From Bdellovibrio sp. UBA4095 (GTDB lineage: Bacteria; Bdellovibrionota; Bdellovibrionia; Bdellovibrionales; Bdellovibrionaceae), in the NCBI GenBank assembly GCA_002381805.1, contig DFXZ01000005.1:124001-188000 (forward strand): 64,000 bases of DNA. The letters run 5' to 3'. Each line of letters opens with the position of its first letter. The first letter of the stretch is position 1. Shown here in pieces: positions 34,573 through 43,677 of this stretch. Below the pieces are notes generated by a model. The model was not told the origin of the DNA and made no database searches. It worked only from the letters and a program-made list of their open reading frames with translations. A program made the position numbers and the translations under genes.

Positions 34573-35247
34573 GGCACTGATCTCGACGACAGAAGGCAGC
34601 CCCAGCTGATCCGCGCCTGGCGCTTTGCTAAATTCGATGCGGTAAGAACAAAGCGCGATTCTTTGGTCTTTCAAAGCGACCTTTGAACCGTAAAGCCGAT
34701 CACCTAGGATGGGGAAACCATGACGACTTAAATCGAAACGCAATTGATGGGAACGACCGGTAACGGGATGGAGATCCCACTGAAGGGCTCCGGAAGAATC
34801 AACACCGAGGTAGTCAGCCACAGTCAGCGTTGGCTTGCCATGGGGGCTAGAATAAGCTCTGCGCTTGCCTTTCAACAGCTTTCCCTTCCATTCGAAGTGA
34901 GATTTTTCTTTTAGATCAATAGGCCAGCGCGGATTTTCGACCTCGACCGGCCAATGTTCAAAATTTTGATGCTGTGTCTGGGCTCGGTAGGTTTTTTCCA
35001 CCTGGCGATTTTCAAACCAACCGTTGGCTTTGCGATGGGCCTCGGCATTTTTCGCATACATCACCAAGCCGCTGACTTCGAAGTCTAAACGATGGACTGG
35101 ATAAATCTGCAAGCCCAAGGATTTCTGCAGTTCCGTCCCCAGACATCCTCGCTCATCTTGTGCTTCAAAACGACTTGGCGTCGACAGTACGCCACTGGGC
35201 TTATTGCAGATAACGAAATTTTCGTTCTCGAAAACCTTGATGATCAT
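34561..35247 (-). CDS. RluA-family pseudouridine synthase
   Basis: A 228-residue RNA-modifying enzyme. It has NKPSGVLSTPS, the catalytic block YPVHRLDFEVSGLVMYAKNAEAH (Asp in HRLD), and HPVTGRSHQLRFDLSRHGFPILGDRLYG, all RluA/TruC family hallmarks. There is no S4 domain. It isomerises uridine in rRNA or tRNA; the exact site cannot be told from sequence alone. The start shares ATGA (35244-35247) with the stop of the rRNA methyltransferase gene upstream, so the two are translationally coupled. Confidence 0.9.
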   Translation of the reverse strand: MIIKVFENENFVICNKPSGVLSTPSRFEAQDERGCLGTELQKSLGLQIYPVHRLDFEVSGLVMYAKNAEAHRKANGWFENRQVEKTYRAQTQHQNFEHWPVEVENPRWPIDLKEKSHFEWKGKLLKGKRRAYSSPHGKPTLTVADYLGVDSSGALQWDLHPVTGRSHQLRFDLSRHGFPILGDRLYGSKVALKDQRIALCSYRIEFSKAPGADQLGLPSVVEISALFE

Positions 35248-35834
35248 TTTTTTCCGATACCCACCAGGAATATCTCTTTAGAAATCTTACGCACGGAATC
35301 AGGACGAACGGCTTCAAATTTATTAAAGCTTTTCTTAATTTCGTCGCGAAGCTTTGTGAAATCGTCACTGTGGAATAACTTGCAGACGAAATGACCATCT
35401 TTCTTTAAAAAACGGCGAGCCACATCCAGAGCCAGCTCGCAGAGTTCCATGGACCGGGCTTGATCCGTCATTCTGATTCCTGTTGTTTTAGGAGCCATAT
35501 CAGAAAGAACCAAGTTAAATGGCGGTTCGAATCCGTGCTCTTTAAAAATCTCTTCGAGATTTAAATCGCGCAAGTCGGCTTGTATAAAGACAGCATTCTT
35601 TAGCTTTACCGTGACGGGACTAAGATCAACACCTAGGACACGACCGTTTTCGCCCACGGCCTTGGAAGCATACTGAGACCACGAACCTGGCGAAGCCCCC
35701 AAGTCCAAAACGATCTGACTGGGTTTAAAAAGCTTAAACTTTTTATCAATTTCTTCGAGCTTGAAGACAGAGCGAGCCGCAAAATTTTCTTGCTTCGCTT
35801 TTCTAAAATAATGATCTCTAGGATTGTAGCTCAT
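35244..35834 (-). CDS. rlmE: 23S rRNA 2'-O-methyltransferase, RlmE/FtsJ family
   Basis: A 196-residue class I methyltransferase. It has RSVFKLEEIDKKFKLF (catalytic Lys), VLDLGASPGSWSQYA for SAM binding, NLVLSDMAPKTTGI (catalytic Asp), FVCKLFHSDD (Lys), and VRPDSVRKISKEIFLVGIG (Glu). The K-D-K-E tetrad of RlmE is therefore complete. It methylates the 2'-hydroxyl of a uridine in 23S rRNA helix 92 (U2552 in E. coli). It is coupled by ATGA overlap to a pseudouridine synthase. Confidence 0.92.
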   Translation of the reverse strand: MSYNPRDHYFRKAKQENFAARSVFKLEEIDKKFKLFKPSQIVLDLGASPGSWSQYASKAVGENGRVLGVDLSPVTVKLKNAVFIQADLRDLNLEEIFKEHGFEPPFNLVLSDMAPKTTGIRMTDQARSMELCELALDVARRFLKKDGHFVCKLFHSDDFTKLRDEIKKSFNKFEAVRPDSVRKISKEIFLVGIGKK

Positions 35835-35885
35835 GGGCCCGTTTATGTCGCTTTAATGACGAATTGTCCAATAGTTATTGGCCCT

Positions 35886-37157
35886 TTACCTTTTTTGCTC
35901 GGAATGTCCTTCCGGAGCCTTCACCAAAGCCAGTAACCAGCCGCCAGTGACAAACAAAACAAGTAAGCCTATCATTCCCATTCGTGAATTACCGGTCACA
36001 GTGACACCAAATGCAACGACCAAAGGTCCCAAAATGGAAGCAAATCGGCCGACCATATTGAAAAGTCCGAAATACTCCCCGCTCGCTTCTTTTGTGATCA
36101 TCTGCGCAAACATCGAACGACTCAAAGACTGGACTCCCCCTTGAACCATCCCTATAACCATCGCTAACAAATAGAAATGCCAAGCTGAAGCCATATAGGT
36201 CGCTGCAATCACCGTGACACTATACACCCCAATACAAACCAGAATAGGCCGCTTAGGCCCCCAGCGCTTGGTAATAGTTCCGAAGTAATAGGCACAGGGA
36301 AAACCAATAAACTGAGTAATCAATAATGCAGCGATTAGATCCTTGGATTCAAAACCGATAGAGATTCCATAGTCCACTGCCATCGTCATGACGGTATAGA
36401 CGCCGTCAATATAAAGCCAATAGGCCAAGATAAAAAGCGCAAGATTCTTATGATGAACAAGATCCCTTAAGGTTTTAAAAAGCTTGCGTAAGCTCTGCTG
36501 AGTCAACCTTAAAAGATTTTCAGAGGACAGATTTGTTTTCGGCTCCGGAATATTTTTTGCCAAAGGCAAAGAAAAAACCAGCCACCAGATTGCGACCATA
36601 AAAAATGCAACCTTCACAGCTTGAGTCGCATCAGCCAATCCAAACTTTTCCGGAAACATCGTCATCAAGACATTGATCGTTAAAAGAATGCCTCCGCCCA
36701 GGTATCCCAAAGAGTAGCCCAGCGAAGAAGTAAAATCTAAATGCTTGCGGCTTGCGACGAATGGCAAAAGGGAGTCGTAGAAAACGCTTGCGGCATTAAA
36801 AGCCATCATGGCAAGTCCATAGGCAATTAAAGCCCACAGCCACTCTCCCGCAGGGATGATTCCCATAGACGCACAGGCAAGCACGCCACACACGGTGAAA
36901 ACCATGCAGAACATTTTTTTGAAACCTTTAAGGTCAGCCATAACTCCCAGGGTGGGACTTAGAAGAGCAATCATGAGGCTTGATATAGAGATGACTGTTC
37001 CAAGGCGAGCCGTCGTGACCACAGCCTCTGTTCCCTGGCTCCAATAGGTTTTAAAGAACACCGGAAAGAAGGCCGCCATGACAGTTGTGGAATAGGCACT
37101 ATTGGCCCAATCGTAAAATGCCCAGCTCCAAATTTTCTTTTTTTCCGTGGGATCCAT
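35886..37157 (-). CDS. MFS transporter, UMF1 (Atg22-like) family
   Basis: A 423-residue protein with about 12 helices. The opening KKKIWSWAFYDWANSAYSTTVMAAFFPVFF is the UMF1 signature (W-x-x-YDWANSAY). Further on are GVMADLKGFKKMF and GMVQGGVQSLSRSMFAQM, followed by GEYFGLFN. UMF1 proteins are inner-membrane transporters related to yeast vacuolar amino-acid exporter Atg22; the bacterial substrate is unknown. GGAGAG precedes ATG 37157. A predator taking up prey amino acids is a reasonable context, but this is inference. Confidence 0.9.
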   Translation of the reverse strand: MDPTEKKKIWSWAFYDWANSAYSTTVMAAFFPVFFKTYWSQGTEAVVTTARLGTVISISSLMIALLSPTLGVMADLKGFKKMFCMVFTVCGVLACASMGIIPAGEWLWALIAYGLAMMAFNAASVFYDSLLPFVASRKHLDFTSSLGYSLGYLGGGILLTINVLMTMFPEKFGLADATQAVKVAFFMVAIWWLVFSLPLAKNIPEPKTNLSSENLLRLTQQSLRKLFKTLRDLVHHKNLALFILAYWLYIDGVYTVMTMAVDYGISIGFESKDLIAALLITQFIGFPCAYYFGTITKRWGPKRPILVCIGVYSVTVIAATYMASAWHFYLLAMVIGMVQGGVQSLSRSMFAQMITKEASGEYFGLFNMVGRFASILGPLVVAFGVTVTGNSRMGMIGLLVLFVTGGWLLALVKAPEGHSEQKR

Positions 37158-37219
37158 GCCGCTCTCCTAATGTGAAGAAGCAAATCATGGAACCCTCTGA
37201 AACGGAAGAAAAAATAGCT

Positions 37220-37477
37220 TTAGATAGATTCCGTGGATCGACTTTCGAGTTCTGTTTCGATCGTGACCGATTTTTTTTCGGGTTGCTTGAACTCATTATA
37301 AAGACACAAAGCACCCAGTCCCGTTAGGAGGACACCCCACGCGACATATATTTTTACGCTTCGCCTGTCTTCGGTAAAAAGATGAAAGCTCAACCCAATG
37401 AGCACGAGAATAGGACCGAGTACAACTGCAGACGCCAAGATCTGGCGCAGGGCAAATGCCCCGAAATCAACGTTCAT
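37220..37477 (-). CDS. small two-helix membrane protein
   Basis: An 85-residue protein, start ATG 37477 behind AGGTGG; two in-frame GTG codons just upstream would add three residues. It has helices at about 11-29 and 42-60 and a charged tail (KQPEKKSVTIETELESRS). No recognised family. It is 62 nt upstream of the UMF1 transporter on the same strand and may be co-transcribed with it. Confidence 0.55.
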   Translation of the reverse strand: MNVDFGAFALRQILASAVVLGPILVLIGLSFHLFTEDRRSVKIYVAWGVLLTGLGALCLYNEFKQPEKKSVTIETELESRSTESI

Positions 37478-37624
37478 AACCACCACCTACGTTCAAAATT
37501 TGGTTATTTATTTCTGTCTGTAGGATTTATCGGATTTTTCGTTGAACACTTAAACAGATAGCTCGGCTATATTGCAGCTAATGAAAATTAATTTTTATTT
37601 AATCTAACTGCCTCACCTAAGACA

Positions 37625-37654
37625 GAGTTGTCTCGAATCGATTCGAGACAACTC
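37625..37654. repeat. 30-bp perfect palindrome
   Basis: Half-site GAGTTGTCTCGAATC (37625-37639) is followed directly by its exact reverse complement (37640-37654). It lies 9 nt after the ABC-F stop codon (minus strand). No T-run follows on either strand, so it is not a standard terminator, although it could act with one. A protein-binding dyad or cruciform site is the alternative. Confidence 0.75.
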
Positions 37655-37663
37655 GGGGCTTGT

Positions 37664-39292
37664 TTAGGCCATCAGCTCTTTTCTCTTGTGGGTGTAATAT
37701 TCGTAGTTGCCGTCGTAAATATTGATGTGGCTCTTATCCACTTCAAAAACTCGAGTGGTTATTTCTCTAAGGAAGTGACGGTCATGGCTTACGATCATCA
37801 CGGTCCCTGGGAAGTTTTTGATCGCTTCCAAAAGGACCTCACGGGATTTTATATCCAGATGGTTCGTCGGTTCATCGAGGACCAAAAAATTTACCGGCTG
37901 CGCAAGGATGGTCGCAAGAACGACTCTCGATTTTTCGCCACCGGACAGAATTGAGATTTTCTTGTCAGCCTCTTCCCCAGAAAATTTAAAAGCTCCCAGT
38001 AAGCTTCGCACAAATCCCAAACCTGCGTTAGGAATGCGCGAGTGAACTTCTTCTAAAACGGTGCTTTTTGGATCTAGAACATCCAAAGAATTTTGACTGA
38101 AGTATCCAAGACTGATGGAGGCACCGAGCTGCAAGACACCTGAAGTGGGCTCCGTATGACCTGCGATAATTTTTAATAACGTAGACTTTCCGGCTCCGTT
38201 CACTCCGACCACGGCCACTCGGTCCAACCTTTTTACCAAACCATTAGCTCCAGAAAAAACCAGCTTTTCCACGCCGTCGTCTCGCTTATAGATTTTCGAT
38301 AAGTTCGAGAACTTGACGACTTCGTCACCGCCACGCGGAGGTACAGGCCATTCGAATTTTATCGTTTCTTCTTCCGGTGGTACCTCGATACGATCAATTT
38401 TTTCAAGTTTCTTAACCCGCGACTGAACTTGCGCGGCATGAGAAGCTCGGGCCGCAAACCTTGCAATAAATTCTTCTTCCTTTGCCAACATGTCCTCTTG
38501 ACGTTTGGCAGCAGCAACTAACTGCTCTTTTCGGATGTCCCGTTCGCGTTCATAAAAGTCATAGTTGCCAGAGTAAACCGTAATTGTTTTATTTGCGATC
38601 TCGACAATTTTAGTGACCAGTCGATTCATGAAATCTCGATCATGGCTTGTCATCAGAATGGCGCCCTTAAAATTGACCAGCCATTCTTCCAACCAAACGA
38701 TCGACTCTACATCCAAGTGATTCGTAGGTTCGTCCATCAGCAAAACCTCTGGATTCAAAACCAATATCTTGGCTAAGGCGATACGCATCTTCCATCCGCC
38801 AGAAAAACTTTCTGTAGGGCGATGATAGTCCTCCGGACCAATTCCCAATCCTGTCAGAATTTCCGCTGCACGAGATTCGAGATCATAGCCCCCGCATCTT
38901 TCAAACTCGGCCTGGAGTTCGCCGTACTTCTCAAGAATTCGCGTCATTTCATCGGCATCCAAATCGGGATCACTGAGTTTGGTTTCATACTCCTGCATTT
39001 GATTCTGTAGGCTAATGATATCGCCGACGGCATTCTTCACTTCGTCAAGAGCAGAGCGCCCCTTCATTTCTTCGATATTTTGCGAAAAATATCCGATCAC
39101 TGTTCTGTCTGATTTCGAAATGCTTCCGCCATCGATGCCTTCTTCGCCGGTGATAACACGAAAGATCGTTGTCTTTCCCGCGCCATTAGGCCCGACTAGA
39201 CCGATCTTTTCTCCACTGTTGATTTGGAAGGAGCCATTCTTATAAAGAATTTTATTCCCATGCTGTTTTGAAATATTCGATAAATGAATCAT
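37664..39292 (-). CDS. ABC-F family ATPase (translation factor type)
   Basis: Two ABC domains joined by a linker, no membrane helices. Domain 1: GLVGPNGAGKT, SFSGGWKMRIALAKIL, LLMDEPTNHLD. A charged linker lies at about 235-300. Domain 2: VGVNGAGKS, LSGGEKSRVVLA, LVLDEPTNHLD. These are ABC-F hallmarks (EttA/Uup/YheS/YbiT group), proteins that bind the ribosomal E site. I start at ATG 39292 (MIHLSNISKQHGNK), typical of the family, with GAGG 12 nt upstream. A GTG at 39310 would add six residues. A role in antibiotic resistance cannot be told apart from housekeeping by sequence. Confidence 0.9.
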   Translation of the reverse strand: MIHLSNISKQHGNKILYKNGSFQINSGEKIGLVGPNGAGKTTIFRVITGEEGIDGGSISKSDRTVIGYFSQNIEEMKGRSALDEVKNAVGDIISLQNQMQEYETKLSDPDLDADEMTRILEKYGELQAEFERCGGYDLESRAAEILTGLGIGPEDYHRPTESFSGGWKMRIALAKILVLNPEVLLMDEPTNHLDVESIVWLEEWLVNFKGAILMTSHDRDFMNRLVTKIVEIANKTITVYSGNYDFYERERDIRKEQLVAAAKRQEDMLAKEEEFIARFAARASHAAQVQSRVKKLEKIDRIEVPPEEETIKFEWPVPPRGGDEVVKFSNLSKIYKRDDGVEKLVFSGANGLVKRLDRVAVVGVNGAGKSTLLKIIAGHTEPTSGVLQLGASISLGYFSQNSLDVLDPKSTVLEEVHSRIPNAGLGFVRSLLGAFKFSGEEADKKISILSGGEKSRVVLATILAQPVNFLVLDEPTNHLDIKSREVLLEAIKNFPGTVMIVSHDRHFLREITTRVFEVDKSHINIYDGNYEYYTHKRKELMA

Positions 39293-39419
39293 CTCAGATA
39301 TTTTCCTCACTCAATTTGCTGAAGCAGGACCTTTATATAGCGTGCTTTGCGCGAAGATGCGCGATCTTTTTTGCAATTTTTTGCACACATTTTAGGCAGC
39401 CTCAAAGGGTTCGACAAAA

Positions 39420-39456
39420 TGTCTTAAATTGAGACAAGTGGCTCAGTTTGAGTCAC
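39420..39456. promoter_or_regulatory. two adjacent dyads upstream of the SLT-like lipoprotein gene
   Basis: TGTCTTAAATTGAGACA (39420-39436) and GTGGCTCAGTTTGAGTCAC (39438-39456) are each imperfect inverted repeats, back to back and about 85-120 nt before ATG 39542. This looks like a double operator; no regulator is identified. Confidence 0.4.
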
Positions 39457-39541
39457 TAATTATTTCAGTCACTTCCCCGCTTTCGTAACATGCCTCACAT
39501 GGTCTTCATGTTGCTCTTTAACACCAGCGGGGGTAACAAAA

Positions 39542-40309
39542 ATGCTAGATACAACTTTTAAAAATGCCAGAACGTCTCTAATCGCAGCCACAGCGGCTCT
39601 TCTTATGGTCCTGTCAACAGCCTGTTCAAAATCTGGAGGATCTTCTTCCATGGGCTCGCTAGATCCGCAAGATAACGGTGCCATTACAAAACCAGACACA
39701 GGAGAAGACGACATCACGCTGCCAGAGCCCGGCTACAAAATGGAACCTCTGGTATGGACAAACTCAAAATATCCAGAGAGAGAACAGTGGGCCCAGTACA
39801 TCATGAAACTGGCTTTAAATGACTGGAACACTCTACTACAAGGCGCAGAGGATATGAACCAGTTCTGCCCGAACTACGATAGACTGGACAATAATCAGCG
39901 CGCCAATGTTTGGGCTCAGCTTATTGCTGCCATGACCAAATTTGAAAGCAATCATAACCCACTCGCCAGAATGCATGAGACGACGATGGGTACGGATCCA
40001 GTGACTGGTGGTCCCGTCTATTCTGAGGGTTTGCTGCAACTGTCCTATCAGGACACCCGCGGCTGGAAGCACTGTGATTTTGACTGGGAGGCCGATAAGA
40101 ACCTAAGCTCAACCAGCCCAAAGAAGACGATTCTAAATCCCTACCGTAACCTCTATTGCGGCGTCGGAATTATGGCTAAAATGGTCGCCAAGAACGGCAC
40201 AATCATTATAGGCCCAGGTGCTTACTGGTCAGTGATAAAGTCGAATTCTAAGTATCAGAAAATTGATCAGATTACGGCTATGGTTAAATCTTTATCAATC
40301 TGCAAATAG
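39542..40309 (+). CDS. lipoprotein with lytic-transglycosylase (SLT)-like domain
   Basis: A 255-residue lipoprotein: the signal helix SLIAATAALLMVLSTAC ends in a lipobox (STAC), followed by a Ser/Gly-rich linker. The catalytic-like part has IAAMTKFESNHNPLA, with Glu in the E-S-x-x-N-P motif of SLT domains, then SEGLLQLSYQD, matching the S-x-G-L-x-Q motif, and CGVGIMAKMV. It probably cleaves peptidoglycan glycan strands from an envelope anchor, relevant to prey wall remodelling or self growth. The SLT match is by motif only. RBS-like GGGGG precedes the ATG, two dyads lie upstream, and a terminator follows. Confidence 0.75.
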   Translation: MLDTTFKNARTSLIAATAALLMVLSTACSKSGGSSSMGSLDPQDNGAITKPDTGEDDITLPEPGYKMEPLVWTNSKYPEREQWAQYIMKLALNDWNTLLQGAEDMNQFCPNYDRLDNNQRANVWAQLIAAMTKFESNHNPLARMHETTMGTDPVTGGPVYSEGLLQLSYQDTRGWKHCDFDWEADKNLSSTSPKKTILNPYRNLYCGVGIMAKMVAKNGTIIIGPGAYWSVIKSNSKYQKIDQITAMVKSLSICK

Positions 40310-40348
40310 TACACTGTCCCTAAACGTATAAAAAATATATCGAGCTTT

Positions 40349-40380
40349 TGGGCCCAAGATCGTTTATCTTGGGCCCTTCT
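40349..40380 (+). terminator. rho-independent terminator after the SLT-like gene
   Basis: GGGCCCAAGAT (40349-40359) and ATCTTGGGCCC (40365-40375) form a perfect 11-bp stem with loop CGTTT, followed by TTCTT. It lies 40 nt after the gene and 22 nt before the helicase start. Confidence 0.85.
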
Positions 40381-40402
40381 TATATCTGAAAGGTCCCTCT
40401 TA

Positions 40403-42196
40403 ATGACTCCACTGACAACTGTTGAAACTTTTGAAAGCTTTGGCCTGAGCAACCTCGTCCTTGATGCTATGAAGGACATGGGTTACTCGACTCCGACACC
40501 CATCCAGCGCCAAGCTTTACCGATCCTCCTAGGCGGAGCTCAAGACTTTATCGGTCTTGCATCGACTGGGACTGGCAAGACTGCCGCTTTTGGTATTCCA
40601 CTTATCGAAAATATTGATGCTTCTATCAAAGATACTCAGGCCCTCGTACTAAGTCCCACTCGTGAATTGGCGCTACAGGTTGCTGAACAGCTCACCCTAC
40701 TGGGAAAGAAAAAAGGCATTCGCGTTATCACAATCTATGGCGGTGCTTCTTATCGTACTCAAATCGAAGGTGTTCGCAAAGGCGCACATATCGTTGTGGC
40801 AACGCCTGGTCGCTTGGTTGACTTCCTTGAGCAAAAGCTTTTGAAACTGCAAAAAGTTAAAACTGTCGTTCTTGATGAAGCCGACGAGATGCTTTCTATG
40901 GGCTTCAAAGACGATTTAGATCTGATCCTAAGAGCCACTCACCCAGAAGACGCTGATTCGCAACGCGCAGCCTGCCGTACTTGGTTGTTTTCCGCAACAA
41001 TGAGCTCTGAGGTTCGTCGCTTGACGAGCACTTATCTGGAGAATCCAGAAACTGTTCAAATAAATAAAGCTGGCGGAACTGCCGACACTATCGAGCAGGT
41101 CTATTACACAGTTAAGAATTCTTATAAGACCGAAGTTATCGGTCGTCTTTTGCAGACGCTTCCAGAGTTCTACGGTATCATCTTCTGCCAAACCAAAATG
41201 GAAGTTGCAGAACTTGCAGATGCTTTGACTCAACGTGGTTTCCCTGCAGATTCTTTGCATGGCGATAAGAGCCAAGCAGAACGTGAATCTACACTTAAGA
41301 AGTTCAAACAACGTAAAGTAAAAGTCATCGTTGCTACCGACGTTGCAGCACGCGGCTTGGATATCAAAGATCTGACTCACGTAGTGAACCATTCATTGCC
41401 TTGGGATGCGGAATCTTATGTTCACCGTATCGGCCGTACAGGCCGTAACGGACAAAAAGGTATTGCGATTACTTTGGTCAACCCAGAGCAATTGAACCTG
41501 CTTCGCCGAGTGATGACGACAACCAAAGCCGTTTTAACTAAAGGCGTGGTTCCATCAGCTGACGAAGTAGCCGGTCTTAAAATCAAAGACGTTTTGGATA
41601 AAGTGAGCACAATGGATGCTGAGGCTCCAGAGTTGATTTTGGCTTCAGACTTGATTCTAAATCTAGTCGAAATCAAAGATATCGATTTAAAGCCGTTCTC
41701 TAAAGAAGAGCTTTTGGCTCGCTTTATCGCCGCGTACTTCCCAAATGTTTTCGTAAAGAAAGATTTGATGTTGGACTATATGGGCGACCGCATCCCTCGC
41801 GAGCTTTTGCCTCGTGATCCCAAAGACAACCGTTTCACGAACAGCCGGGACGATAGAGGACCTCGCCGTTCTTACGGTGGTGGTGATCGCGGTGGCTACC
41901 GTGGTGGCGGAGGCCGCAGCAGAGATGGCGGTGGTTACCGTTCGTCTGATCGTTCGGGTGGCAGACCATCTGGAGAAAGATCTGAACAGCCTCGGAATGA
42001 TCGCTGGGAAGGAAACGGCGAAGGTCGTGCCCCACGAACAACTGAAGGCTACAAAGCACCTCGAACTGAAGAGCGTTCTTTGTCAGGTTTTAAACGCTTT
42101 AGCCCTAGCAACGAAGAGCGCGGTGAACGCACTGAACGTCGCGAACACAGTGGCATCAAACGTTCTCGTGGTCCACGACGTCAGTTTAAAGACTAA
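40403..42196 (+). CDS. DEAD-box RNA helicase with RGG-rich tail (DeaD/RhlE-like)
   Basis: A 597-residue ATP-dependent RNA helicase. All core motifs are present in order: Q-motif (TPTPIQRQALP), motif I (ASTGTGKTAAFGIP), PTRELALQ, DEAD, SAT, and the C-terminal HRIGRTGRNG. After the two RecA domains (to about 390) comes a helical extension. A low-complexity tail from about 490 is rich in Arg, Gly and Ser with several RGG/YRGGG repeats, likely an RNA-binding, disordered tail. The role is probably RNA remodelling in ribosome assembly or mRNA decay. It is flanked by strong terminators, so monocistronic. Confidence 0.92.
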   Translation: MTPLTTVETFESFGLSNLVLDAMKDMGYSTPTPIQRQALPILLGGAQDFIGLASTGTGKTAAFGIPLIENIDASIKDTQALVLSPTRELALQVAEQLTLLGKKKGIRVITIYGGASYRTQIEGVRKGAHIVVATPGRLVDFLEQKLLKLQKVKTVVLDEADEMLSMGFKDDLDLILRATHPEDADSQRAACRTWLFSATMSSEVRRLTSTYLENPETVQINKAGGTADTIEQVYYTVKNSYKTEVIGRLLQTLPEFYGIIFCQTKMEVAELADALTQRGFPADSLHGDKSQAERESTLKKFKQRKVKVIVATDVAARGLDIKDLTHVVNHSLPWDAESYVHRIGRTGRNGQKGIAITLVNPEQLNLLRRVMTTTKAVLTKGVVPSADEVAGLKIKDVLDKVSTMDAEAPELILASDLILNLVEIKDIDLKPFSKEELLARFIAAYFPNVFVKKDLMLDYMGDRIPRELLPRDPKDNRFTNSRDDRGPRRSYGGGDRGGYRGGGGRSRDGGGYRSSDRSGGRPSGERSEQPRNDRWEGNGEGRAPRTTEGYKAPRTEERSLSGFKRFSPSNEERGERTERREHSGIKRSRGPRRQFKD

Positions 42197-42216
42197 TCTT
42201 CAATATCGATAATCAC

Positions 42217-42257
42217 TATAAAGGACCTGAGCCACAAACTCAGGTCCTTTATATTTT
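42217..42257 (+). terminator. rho-independent terminator of the helicase gene
   Basis: A 15-bp perfect stem TATAAAGGACCTGAG / CTCAGGTCCTTTATA (42217-42231 and 42239-42253), loop CCACAAA, then T4. Confidence 0.93.
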
Positions 42258-42360
42258 GAGTCTCCTTCGCTTTCTCATTGCTGAAACACAGCCTCGTCCA
42301 CCTAGCCCATTCGTTAAAACCCGAGTATACTAGTATCAGATTATTATCCTCGAGGTGTTT

Positions 42361-43638
42361 ATGCGCACGCGTCCTGTTTATGTTTCTGGCGGAATTCGTA
42401 CTCCATTTATGAAATCAATGACGGCCTATAAGGACGTGAGTTCGAGCGAACTTATGATTTCGACTTTACGAGCCCTGGTGCAAAAATATCATCTAGAAGG
42501 CAAAGAACTTGGTGATGTCGGACTGGGAGGAGTGATGCTTAGCTCCTCTGACTGGAACTTTGCCCGTGAATGCGTGCAAGGCTCGGGGCTGAGCCCTCAT
42601 ACGCCGGGCTACAACTTGCAAAGAGCTTGCGGGACAAGTCTCGAAACTAGCTCCCAAATCGCGCTAAAGATTGCAGCTCAACAAATTGATATTGGCATCG
42701 CCGGAGGATTCGATACGAACAGCGATCTGCCGATCATGGCCTCAAAACGATTTGCACACATGTTGGTCGAACTTAATGCGGCTAAAGAGTGGGTTGATAA
42801 ACTGAAGATTCTTTCTGGCCTTAGACCGTCAGATTTGATTCCGCAAATGCCAGCCGTGCAAGAGCCGCGCACGGGTTTATCAATGGGCGAGCACACTGAA
42901 AAAATGGTGAAAGAGTGGAAGGTTTCTCGAGAAGAACAAGACGTGCTCGCTGAACGCAGTCATCACAACGCCGCCCGTGCCTATGAAGAAGGTTTCTACA
43001 AGGATCTTGTCTTTAACTTTAAGGGACACGATAAAGATGGCATCATACGTCCCGACACTTCTTTGGCCAAGCTTTCAAAACTTAAACCTGCGTTCGACAA
43101 ATCTGAGCAAGGAACGTTAACAGCTGGCAATAGCAGTCCATTATCTGATGGGGCTTCCGCCGTGATTCTGACAAGTGAAGAGGCCGCAAAACAGCACAAT
43201 CTTCCTTTGTGGGCACGTTTTGTTGACAGCCAAGTCTCAGCTGTCAATTATGTCGCGGGAGAAGGTTTACTGATGGCTCCGACCCTCGCGGTCAGTCAAA
43301 TGCTGGAGCGAAACAACCTGACTTTTGAAGACTTTGATTTTTTCGAAATTCACGAAGCATTTGCTGGGCAAGCTCTGTGCAACATGAAGGCCTGGGAATC
43401 GGATGACTACTGTCGCCGGGTTCTAAAGCGCACGAAGGCACTGGGTTCAATTGATCGAAGTAAACTGAATGTTAAAGGTGGCAGTGTGGCCATTGGGCAT
43501 CCGTTTGGCGCGACTGGCAGCCGCATCGTTGCGAGCCTTGCTAAAATGATCCACGAAAAAGGTGGCAAAAGCCGTGGACTTATTTCAATCTGCACTGCAG
43601 GCGGAATGGGCGTTACCGCTATTTTGGAGTCCGTATAA
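42361..43638 (+). CDS. thiolase / acetyl-CoA acyltransferase
   Basis: The start is ATG 42361, 5 nt after GAGG; the in-frame GTG at 42355 overlaps the ribosome site. The 425-residue thiolase has the acyl-accepting Cys in QRACGTSLETSSQIAL, GHPFGATGSRI (His) and CTAGGMGVTAI (second Cys). FEIHEAFAGQALCNM corresponds to the NEAFA motif with His-Glu in place of Asn-Glu, as in FadI-type thiolases. It most likely performs the last step of beta-oxidation. No hydratase/dehydrogenase gene is adjacent. The acyl-CoA dehydrogenase at 62818 belongs to related metabolism but is far away. Confidence 0.92.
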   Translation: MRTRPVYVSGGIRTPFMKSMTAYKDVSSSELMISTLRALVQKYHLEGKELGDVGLGGVMLSSSDWNFARECVQGSGLSPHTPGYNLQRACGTSLETSSQIALKIAAQQIDIGIAGGFDTNSDLPIMASKRFAHMLVELNAAKEWVDKLKILSGLRPSDLIPQMPAVQEPRTGLSMGEHTEKMVKEWKVSREEQDVLAERSHHNAARAYEEGFYKDLVFNFKGHDKDGIIRPDTSLAKLSKLKPAFDKSEQGTLTAGNSSPLSDGASAVILTSEEAAKQHNLPLWARFVDSQVSAVNYVAGEGLLMAPTLAVSQMLERNNLTFEDFDFFEIHEAFAGQALCNMKAWESDDYCRRVLKRTKALGSIDRSKLNVKGGSVAIGHPFGATGSRIVASLAKMIHEKGGKSRGLISICTAGGMGVTAILESV

Positions 43639-43677
43639 TAAACTTTCTTCGCTAACCAGAGCTAAAAGCGAAACTTT

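Noticed and set aside
41814..42212. Val/Ala-rich frame inside the DEAD-box helicase gene
   Set aside because: It is a +1 shadow of the RGG-coding tail; the main frame has complete helicase motifs.
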